Position numbers and translations under genes: made by a program. Source: Citrobacter amalonaticus (GTDB lineage Bacteria > Pseudomonadota > Gammaproteobacteria > Enterobacterales > Enterobacteriaceae). Taken from it: a stretch of DNA of 64,000 bases. Where the stretch lies: assembly GCF_002918555.1 (NCBI RefSeq), contig NZ_PQMB01000004.1, positions 238,542-302,541 on the forward strand, read 5' to 3'. The notes beneath the pieces were generated by a model. The model ran no database searches, was not told where the DNA came from, and was given only the letters and a program-made list of their open reading frames with translations. Position 1 is the first letter of the stretch, and every line of letters starts with the position of its first letter. Below, in pieces: positions 57,608 through 64,000 of this stretch.

Positions 57608-58087
57608 ATGTTCGGTTTTTTCAACAGATTTAGCGATATATTAGCCGGTGTCGCAACCAGCGGAATTGTGCTGATAACAGTCCTGGCCGTTTTCATGCGC
57701 TGGTTGCTAAACTCTCCACTAATCTGGGGAGAAGAAGTACTCATTATTTGTTATATATGGCTCATTATGTTAGGTGCCGCTTCTGCCATGCGGTTACGTA
57801 TGCATGTGAGTATCGATGCCTTAACCGCAATGCTACCCGAAAAATTGCAGCTTATCTGTACTATCTTCACGCACATTATTTCTATTATAGCGCTGTCTAC
57901 ATTCGGTTATTTGGGCTATGAGCTGTCTTTAATCGCAGAGGATAAAATAACACCCATCCTCGGGGTTTCTTATTTATACATTGACTTTGCGGTGCCAACC
58001 GGAGCTGGGCTCATGGTTATTTTCTGTCTACAACATCTTTGGCAAGATATTAAAAGAATGAAAAACAGGGAGGTCGCATGTCAGTAG
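57608..58087 (+). CDS. TRAP transporter small permease (DctQ family)
   Basis: 159 residues with four transmembrane helices (about 13-33, 45-64, 83-104, 126-146) and the DctQ motif GEEVLIICYIWLIMLGAA followed by RLRMHVSIDAL. It forms the small membrane subunit binding DctM. AAGGAATTGCT ribosome site. Overlaps the DctM gene by 10 bp. Confidence 0.92.
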   Translation: MFGFFNRFSDILAGVATSGIVLITVLAVFMRWLLNSPLIWGEEVLIICYIWLIMLGAASAMRLRMHVSIDALTAMLPEKLQLICTIFTHIISIIALSTFGYLGYELSLIAEDKITPILGVSYLYIDFAVPTGAGLMVIFCLQHLWQDIKRMKNREVACQ

Positions 58088-59355
58088 CCATTGCCTGTAT
58101 TGTTTTACTGTTTCTGTTCATGCTGAATACGCCAATTTTCATCAGCGTTCTGGTTGCTATTCTGATTTATTTCTTTATGGCAGGTGATATATCGCCCTTA
58201 ATTGCGATTCAGCGCATCATCGGCGCAGGTGAAAACGTCACGCTATTGGCAATTCCCTTTTTCATTCTGCTGGGTAATCTCCTCAACTATACGGGGATTA
58301 CTCACCGGATGTTAAAGTTTACGGGCGTTCTCTCTGGTCATTACCCTGGCGGACTGGCGCAATCCAACGTCCTGCTGAGTACCATGATGGGAGGGCTATC
58401 GGCCTCAAACCTCGCCGACTGTGCGATGTTGTCAAAAATGCTGGTACCCGAAATGACGAAACTGGGATACAGCAAAGGATTCTCTACCGCAGTAACGGCT
58501 GCAGGATCGTTAATAACGCCGATTATTCCCCCTGGCATTGCTTTAATTATTTATGGCTTTGTCGCCGATGTTTCTATCGGCAAGATGTTTATGGCGGCGA
58601 TTATTCCCGGCCTGCTGTGCTGTGTCGCATTGATGATTGCCATCTACCTGATATCGAAAAAGCGCGGTTATTTGCCCGCGAGAAGCCACGGCCCCACCGT
58701 CCGTGAACTTTGGGAGGCGGGAAAAGGCGCAACATCAGCGCTGGTACTTATCCTGGTGATTATTGGCGGGATTCGTTTTGGTATATTCACACCGACAGAA
58801 GCGGGTGCTATCGCCGTACTTTTTGTCATTATCGTCGGTACCCTTTTCTATCGGGAAATGACCTTAAAAGATATCGCTGCTTCAGTCCTGGAAACGGCAC
58901 GCTCAACGGCAAGCGTAATGCTCATCATTATGACCTGTTCTGCATTAGCATGGATTTTGACCAATGAGCAAATTGCGCAGAATGTGGCTGTCCTGATGAC
59001 AGGGTTCTCCGATAATCCTTATCTGTTTCTTCTGATCGTCAATGCAGTACTGTTATTTCTTGGTATGTTCATCGAAGGAAATGCGGCGATTATCGTCCTG
59101 GTGCCGCTCCTGATGCCGACAGTAAAAATGCTGGGAATCGATCCTATTCAATTTGGCGTCATGATGATCCTGAATTTAGCCGTGGGATGCCTGACACCGC
59201 CTATGGGTACGGTTATGTTTGTGGCAACGTCGATCACCGGAACCAAAATTTCAGAATTTATTCGCGAAGTGATACCGTTATTTATTGCGCTCCTGGTCGT
59301 ACTCTTGATGGTGACGTTTATTCCGGCCCTCACCACTTTTTTACCCAGTTTGTAA
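58078..59355 (+). CDS. TRAP transporter large permease (DctM family)
   Basis: 425 residues with about twelve transmembrane segments, the sodium-coupled transport subunit. DctM motifs include LAIPFFILLGNL, GGLSASNLADCAMLSKML, ITPIIPPGIALIIYG and LTPPMGTVMFVA. It overlaps dctQ by 10 bp and ends in a terminator. With the two preceding genes it forms a complete tripartite uptake system. Confidence 0.93.
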   Translation: MSVAIACIVLLFLFMLNTPIFISVLVAILIYFFMAGDISPLIAIQRIIGAGENVTLLAIPFFILLGNLLNYTGITHRMLKFTGVLSGHYPGGLAQSNVLLSTMMGGLSASNLADCAMLSKMLVPEMTKLGYSKGFSTAVTAAGSLITPIIPPGIALIIYGFVADVSIGKMFMAAIIPGLLCCVALMIAIYLISKKRGYLPARSHGPTVRELWEAGKGATSALVLILVIIGGIRFGIFTPTEAGAIAVLFVIIVGTLFYREMTLKDIAASVLETARSTASVMLIIMTCSALAWILTNEQIAQNVAVLMTGFSDNPYLFLLIVNAVLLFLGMFIEGNAAIIVLVPLLMPTVKMLGIDPIQFGVMMILNLAVGCLTPPMGTVMFVATSITGTKISEFIREVIPLFIALLVVLLMVTFIPALTTFLPSL

Positions 59356-59356
59356 A

Positions 59357-59382
59357 AGTGCCCTCAGCAGAGGGCACACAGA
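59357..59382. terminator. Terminator between TRAP operon and tsr
   Basis: GTGCCCTC and GAGGGCAC arms around a short AGCA loop, between convergent genes. The T run is weak, but no other terminator is present. Confidence 0.65.
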
Positions 59383-59414
59383 GTGAGCGCAAAATAGCCT
59401 GATGGACCAGGCTC

Positions 59415-61079
59415 TTAAAACGTTTCCCAGTTCTCACCCGTATCGGCCGCTGCCGCTTTACGTAGCGGGACCGGGGTTGATACGGGTTTTGCTGCGACCG
59501 CATCACGCGCACGCTGCTGTTCCTGCTGAATACGGAACACGGCAACGGCCTGAGTCAGGCGGCTGGCCTGTTCTTCCAGGGCGGCGGCGGCGGCGGCAGA
59601 CTCTTGCACCAGCGAGGCGTTCTGCTGGGTGACGCGATCCATCTCGGCAACCGCCAGCCCGACCTGGTCAATACCGCGGCTCTGTTCGTCAGACGCGGAA
59701 GCGATTTCCCCCATGATGTCGGTTACGCGGGTTACCGCATTGACGATCTCCTCCATCGTTTCACCGGCGCTTTCCACCAGTGTTGAGCCGACATCCACGC
59801 GGCTCACGGAGTCTTCAATCAGGCTCTTAATCTCGCGGGCAGCCTGGGCGCTGCGGCTTGCCAGGGTACGTACTTCACCGGCCACAACCGCAAAACCACG
59901 GCCCTGTTCACCCGCACGGGCCGCTTCTACCGCGGCGTTAAGCGCCAGAATATTGGTCTGGAAGGCAATGCCGTCGATAACGCTAATAATGTCGGCAATT
60001 TTCTGCGAACTGGAAGCAATGTCGCGCATAGTCTGCACCACGTTATCAACAACCTTCCCGCCCTTCTGCGCGGTTTCAGAGGCGCTCAACGCCAGATGGC
60101 TCGCCTGACGGGCGTTCTCGGCGTTCTGTTTCACCGTGGCAGTCAGCTCCTCCATACTGGCGGCAGTCTCTTCCAGGGAGGCGGCCTGCTGCTCGGTACG
60201 GGAAGAGAGATCGTTATTGCCCATCGCGATTTCACTGGCACCGCTATAAATAGCGTTGGCGCCATTACGCACATCGCCCACGGTACGAACCAGCTCGCCC
60301 TGCATATGGCGCAGGCTTTGCGCCAGCTGTCCCATTTCGTTGGTGCCTTCCACATCGATACGCTTCACCAGATCGCCGCTGGCGATATGACGAATGTTCT
60401 CGATCAGGCGATTCATCGGTGCGATCAGCGACAGCTTGATACCAAACCAGACGGCGACGATCGCCAACAGCAACGCGATCAGCACGATCGTCAGCACCCA
60501 CATCGCCTGATTGTAGGAGTCGTTGTTATCGCTAACCACGGCCTTGTACAGACGATCTATTTCCTGCTGGTAAGCCACATACTGTTTCTCAAAGCCATCC
60601 TGATAGCTCTGGGTTGGCTGATCGAAAAATTCATTGATCTTGCCCGTCCCCAGCAACTGGATCAGCTCAGCCAGCGCATTGTGATAGATATCATAAGTAC
60701 GTTTGATCTCCGCGGAAGCGGCTTCGCTCTGACGCGGGTCGCGCGGCTGCGCTTCATAGTCAGCCCAGTTTTTCTCCGCCTGCCTGAGGGAGGTTGTTGC
60801 AATCTGCATCAGCTCCGCAACGGTTGCCCCGCTGCCGATATTGCTCTGATCCATCATGTAGCGGATGCCCGCACGGTTGAGAGTGTTGCGCGTTTGCAGT
60901 AGCGCCACCCAGCTGCCATTCAGCGTGGATTGCTGCTGGCGAATAGTTTGCAGAACGGTGAAGTTCTCTTTGTCACTTTTTAATGCGTTAAAGAACAGAC
61001 CGCCCGATGTCAGTTGTAAGAGGCCAAACAACCCCAGGACCAGCAATAAACTGGTCACTATTTTGATTCGTTTTAACAT
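59415..61079 (-). CDS. tsr: Methyl-accepting chemotaxis protein I (serine receptor) Tsr
   Basis: 554 residues: TM1 (about 8-30), periplasmic four-helix sensor, TM2 (about 192-212), HAMP, and the long cytoplasmic coiled coil with the invariant signalling hairpin tip ([20 protein letters not shown]). It ends in NWETF, the CheR/CheB docking pentapeptide of abundant receptors. It senses serine and temperature in E. coli; here the neighbouring order and sequence support Tsr. A flagellar sigma-28 promoter lies upstream. Confidence 0.94.
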   Translation of the reverse strand: MLKRIKIVTSLLLVLGLFGLLQLTSGGLFFNALKSDKENFTVLQTIRQQQSTLNGSWVALLQTRNTLNRAGIRYMMDQSNIGSGATVAELMQIATTSLRQAEKNWADYEAQPRDPRQSEAASAEIKRTYDIYHNALAELIQLLGTGKINEFFDQPTQSYQDGFEKQYVAYQQEIDRLYKAVVSDNNDSYNQAMWVLTIVLIALLLAIVAVWFGIKLSLIAPMNRLIENIRHIASGDLVKRIDVEGTNEMGQLAQSLRHMQGELVRTVGDVRNGANAIYSGASEIAMGNNDLSSRTEQQAASLEETAASMEELTATVKQNAENARQASHLALSASETAQKGGKVVDNVVQTMRDIASSSQKIADIISVIDGIAFQTNILALNAAVEAARAGEQGRGFAVVAGEVRTLASRSAQAAREIKSLIEDSVSRVDVGSTLVESAGETMEEIVNAVTRVTDIMGEIASASDEQSRGIDQVGLAVAEMDRVTQQNASLVQESAAAAAALEEQASRLTQAVAVFRIQQEQQRARDAVAAKPVSTPVPLRKAAAADTGENWETF

Positions 61080-61110
61080 GTTTTCTCATTCCGCTAGACA
61101 GATACACTGG

Positions 61111-61137
61111 TTGTCGGCCTGAAAAGGAAAAACTTTA
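61111..61137 (-). promoter_or_regulatory. Sigma-28 (FliA) promoter of tsr
   Basis: Minus strand TAAAGTTT, 11-bp spacer, GCCGACAA: matches the flagellar class 3 consensus TAAAGTTT-N11-GCCGATAA at all but one base. About 30-60 bp upstream of the tsr start. Confidence 0.9.
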
Positions 61138-61250
61138 TGCAAAATCGAGGTCTGGCGCAGAAAATTTGTTCAATTAACTGGCATAAAAAGCGATTACAAA
61201 CTACCCGCTTCGATAGCAGGCGAGGAACAAGGCCTCGCCTGCCGGAATTT

Positions 61251-62255
61251 TCACAGAGCGCGGATCTCTTCATACAGTTTGCAGGGAATTGTCACCCCTT
61301 CTACCGTGGTCTTCTCCCGGCAGATAAAGCGGCGCTCGCCGGGTAGCCGCGCCCCCTGCTCCTGCATTGCCGCAAACAGGGTTTCGGCACGCGCCAGATG
61401 AACATGCGCCTCCTCACCGAGGAATCTGACAGGATCAAACGCCAGGATCAGCTCACCGCCATAGGGCAAGCCCCCCGCACCGGCATCCCAGGCCAGCGAC
61501 TCCGCACTGGTCATATCGCCAATCAGCGGCCCCGCCAGCAGTTCAACCATCGCCGCAAACGCGGAACCTTTATGTCCGCCAAAGGTAAGCATCGCCCCGT
61601 CCAGCACCGCCTGCGGATCGGTCGACGGCTGGCCTTCACTGTCGATCCCCCAGCCTTCAGGGATGGATTTTCCGGCACGCTGATGCAGCTGGATCTCCCC
61701 GCGCGCTGCCGCGCTGGTCGCCATATCAAAAAGGTAAGGCGGCTTATCTTTACGCGGCCAGCCGAAGGCGATGGGATTGGTACCGAATAGCGGGCGCGTG
61801 CCGCCAGCAGGAGCCACCCAGGCATGGCTGGGCGTGCAGGCGTAGCCGACCAGTCCGGCATCGGTCAGGGGTTCGATATCGGCAAATAAAGCGGAAAAAT
61901 GGACGCAACGGTTAATCGCCATCGCCGCCATTCCACACTGGCGAGCCTTCGCCATCAACAGCGGTAATGCCAGCTCATACGCCACCAGCGAATAAGCGCC
62001 CCCCGCATCCACCTGCACAATCGCAGGTGCCCGATCGCTGATTTCCGGGCGCGCATCCGCCGACACTTTCCCTTTGCGCAGGGTTTCCACAATCCCCAGC
62101 AAACGCCACAGGCCGTGAGAGGCGCAGCCGTCGCGCTCGCCTGCCGTCACGTTCCGCGCGATAGCGTCGGCATGTTCGGCGCTAAACCCGTTCTTGCTCA
62201 ACACTTCTCGCGCCAGTGCGTAAGCCTCTGCTAAAGAGAGGTTCACTGTTTCCAT
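61251..62255 (-). CDS. Ldh2/MDH2-family NAD(P)H-dependent oxidoreductase
   Basis: 334 residues of the malate/L-lactate dehydrogenase-like (YjmC/AllD/DpkA) family, which uses a non-Rossmann fold. Visible motifs: ERDGCASHGLWRL (catalytic His), NRCVHFSALFADIEP, PLFGTNPIAFGWPR, and GGHKGSAFAAMVELLAG. The closest look is to pyrroline/piperideine-2-carboxylate reductases, but malate, lactate or ureidoglycolate activity cannot be excluded. AAGGAGAACATT precedes the ATG at 62255. It lies between tsr and btsT, where E. coli K-12 has no such gene, and is divergent from btsT. Confidence 0.85.
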   Translation of the reverse strand: METVNLSLAEAYALAREVLSKNGFSAEHADAIARNVTAGERDGCASHGLWRLLGIVETLRKGKVSADARPEISDRAPAIVQVDAGGAYSLVAYELALPLLMAKARQCGMAAMAINRCVHFSALFADIEPLTDAGLVGYACTPSHAWVAPAGGTRPLFGTNPIAFGWPRKDKPPYLFDMATSAAARGEIQLHQRAGKSIPEGWGIDSEGQPSTDPQAVLDGAMLTFGGHKGSAFAAMVELLAGPLIGDMTSAESLAWDAGAGGLPYGGELILAFDPVRFLGEEAHVHLARAETLFAAMQEQGARLPGERRFICREKTTVEGVTIPCKLYEEIRAL

Positions 62256-62336
62256 AATGTTCTCCTTGTGATGTTGTCGGCAATAAGGGTAGACGGTAAT
62301 CGTGGTGAACCCGATAGTTTTCACCCGCAGATTTTT

Positions 62337-62358
62337 CATTGTGATCTCAATCACATAA
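62337..62358. promoter_or_regulatory. CRP site between the oxidoreductase gene and btsT
   Basis: TGTGATCTCAATCACA (62340-62355) is an exact TGTGA-N6-TCACA match. It could act on either divergent gene; catabolite control of btsT is known in E. coli. Confidence 0.8.
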
Positions 62359-62383
62359 ATATCGCCCCTTAGCCGCTCTCTTT

Positions 62384-62431
62384 ACCGCTTACTGACACTT
62401 CTGACCGCTTAAGCTGACATATAACCACTCG
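62384..62431 (+). promoter_or_regulatory. Three direct repeats upstream of btsT, probable BtsR sites
   Basis: ACCGCTTA at 62384 and 62404 and ACCACTCG at 62424, spaced exactly 20 bp start to start. The first two fit the BtsR (YehT) motif ACC(G/A)CT(C/T)A that I recall from the E. coli btsT (yjiY) promoter; the third is 7 of 8. Confidence 0.7.
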
Positions 62432-62566
62432 CTTATTTACCTTACTTTACGCGCGCGTATCTCTGGCAAGATCTTTCCAGCATTGCAGTCAATTTACCTC
62501 CTCAAACGCAACTCAAATGAAAACGGCTTCGGCCAATTATTAATCTTAAACAGCCAGGTTTTACTA

Positions 62567-64000
62567 TGGATACGAAAAAGATATTCAAGCACATACCCTG
62601 GGTGATTCTCGGAATCATCGGTGCTTTCTGCCTCTCGGTAGTCGCCTTACGTCGGGGTGAACACGTCAGCGCCTTGTGGATCGTGGTCGCTTCCGTGTCG
62701 GTTTATCTGGTGGCTTACCGCTACTACAGCCTTTACATCGCCCAGAAGGTGATGAAACTTGACCCAACGCGCGCCACGCCTGCGGTCATCAATAACGACG
62801 GCCTGAACTACGTGCCAACCAACCGCTACGTGCTGTTCGGTCACCACTTCGCGGCAATCGCTGGCGCAGGCCCGCTGGTAGGTCCGGTTCTGGCGGCCCA
62901 GATGGGTTATCTGCCGGGTACCCTGTGGCTGCTGGCGGGCGTGGTGCTGGCCGGTGCGGTACAGGACTTCATGGTGCTGTTTATCTCTTCCCGCCGTAAC
63001 GGCGCCTCTCTCGGAGAGATGATCAAAGAAGAGATGGGGCCGGTACCGGGAACCATCGCGCTGTTTGGCTGCTTCTTAATCATGATCATCATTCTCGCCG
63101 TACTGGCGCTGATTGTGGTAAAAGCGCTGGCCGAAAGCCCGTGGGGGGTTTTCACCGTTTGCTCAACCGTACCTATCGCACTGTTTATGGGGATCTACAT
63201 GCGCTTCCTGCGTCCGGGACGCGTGGGTGAAGTCTCCGTGATTGGTATCGTGCTGCTGGTTGCCTCCATTTACTTTGGCGGCGTGATCGCGCACGACCCG
63301 TACTGGGGTCCGGCGCTGACCTTTAAAGACACCACCATTACCTTTGCGCTGATTGGCTATGCGTTTGTTTCTGCGCTGCTGCCGGTGTGGCTGATCCTGG
63401 CGCCACGCGACTATCTGGCAACCTTCCTGAAAATCGGCGTTATCGTCGGCCTGGCGCTGGGGATTGTGATCCTCAACCCAGAGCTGAAAATGCCAGCGAT
63501 GACGCAGTACATCGACGGTACCGGTCCGCTGTGGAAAGGCGCTCTGTTCCCGTTCCTGTTCATCACCATCGCCTGTGGTGCGGTATCTGGCTTCCACGCG
63601 CTGATCTCTTCGGGTACCACGCCGAAACTGCTGGCCTGTGAAACCGACTCGCGTTTCATCGGCTACGGCGCAATGCTCATGGAATCCTTCGTGGCGATTA
63701 TGGCGCTGGTTGCGGCGTCCATCATCGAACCGGGCCTTTACTTTGCGATGAACACCCCGCCAGCGGGCCTCGGTATCACCATGCCGAACCTGCATGAAAT
63801 GGGGGGCGAGAACGCGCCGCTGATTATGGCGCAGCTGAAAGACGTAACCGCACACGCGGCGGCGACCGTCAGCTCCTGGGGCTTTGTGATTTCGCCTGAG
63901 CAGATCCTGCAGACCGCGAAAGACATCGGCGAACCGTCCGTACTGAACCGCGCAGGTGGCGCCCCGACGCTGGCGGTAGGTATCGCCCACGTGTTCCACA
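62567..64000 (+). CDS. btsT: Pyruvate/H+ symporter BtsT (YjiY), N-terminal part
   Basis: 478 codons from the ATG at 62567 to the window end, reading MDTKKIFKHIPWVILGIIG and continuing without a stop. It is a CstA-family transporter with many hydrophobic helices; GHHFAAIAGAGPLVGPVLAA and SGFHALISSGTTPKLL are family signatures. E. coli BtsT (716 residues) is a high-affinity pyruvate importer induced by the BtsSR two-component system. The rest lies outside the window. CRP and BtsR-type sites are upstream. Confidence 0.96.

Larger units (their letters stand above)
62256..62566. other. Divergent regulatory region of the oxidoreductase gene and btsT
   Basis: 311 bp with a full CRP site and three phased direct repeats, annotated separately, and a btsT leader of about 100 bp. 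No ORF is seen. Confidence 0.6.

Noticed and set aside
63163-63999. Minus-strand frame at the window end
   Set aside because: Antisense to btsT, which is open on the plus strand to the window end with CstA-family motifs.

Overview
The window is a chromosomal segment of an enterobacterium in the Escherichia/Salmonella/Citrobacter group. It follows, in reverse, the E. coli K-12 order from 0 min (thr operon) back through about 98 min: thrBAL, lasT, arcA, creDCBA, rob, gpmB, yjjX, trpR, slt, ettA, nadR, radA, serB, lplA, deoDBAC, yjjIW, yjjVU, osmY, prfC, yjjG-rimI-holD, rsmC, three leucine tRNAs, fhuF, bglJ-yjjQ, yjjPB, dnaTC, yjjA, opgB, lgoD/lgoR, tsr, btsT. Protein lengths and motifs agree with recalled E. 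coli homologues almost gene for gene. ERIC and REP elements and a GGDEF gene beside fhuF (as I recall from Salmonella) point to Citrobacter or a close relative; the genus is an inference.

Region 1 (1-5100) is threonine biosynthesis with its attenuator and leader peptide, then a methyltransferase and the ArcA regulator with an FNR box. Region 2 (5100-22300) holds the Cre system with a CreB box, Rob, TrpR with its own operator, Slt, EttA, an extra LysR regulator, and the NAD/serine/lipoate cluster. Region 3 (22300-31700) is the deo operon, with two DeoR operators 601 bp apart (one inside yjjI) and two CRP sites, facing the glycyl-radical pair yjjI-yjjW. Region 4 (31700-41800) runs from osmY to prfC, the holD/rimI overlap, the tRNA-Leu cluster, a diguanylate cyclase, fhuF with a Fur box, and an orphan PTS IIC with a 21-bp palindrome.

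Region 5 (41800-64000) is the most accessory-rich: a YbaK-type deacylase, bglJ-yjjQ behind an AT-rich upstream region, a pobA-araC pair, the yjjPB exporter genes, primosome genes and opgB. Next comes a small island with an apparent small RNA, a short secreted protein and a collagen-like trimeric autotransporter. It is followed by an L-galactonate locus in which a TRAP transporter stands where K-12 has the MFS carrier lgoT, then tsr with a consensus flagellar promoter, an LDH2-type oxidoreductase, and the start of btsT.

The most interesting signal is in the 52.0-53.7 kb island. A predicted ~117-nt RNA (own promoter, three hairpins, intrinsic terminator) carries a 16-nt stretch complementary, with one mismatch, to the ribosome-binding and start-codon region of the collagen-like autotransporter gene 1.4 kb away. 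Two hairpins of the RNA show identical GUGGUG loops, and the target leader has two CACCACC sites. The autotransporter gene also has an exact FNR-type site and a near-consensus CRP site upstream. Together these suggest an undescribed RNA-controlled surface adhesin.
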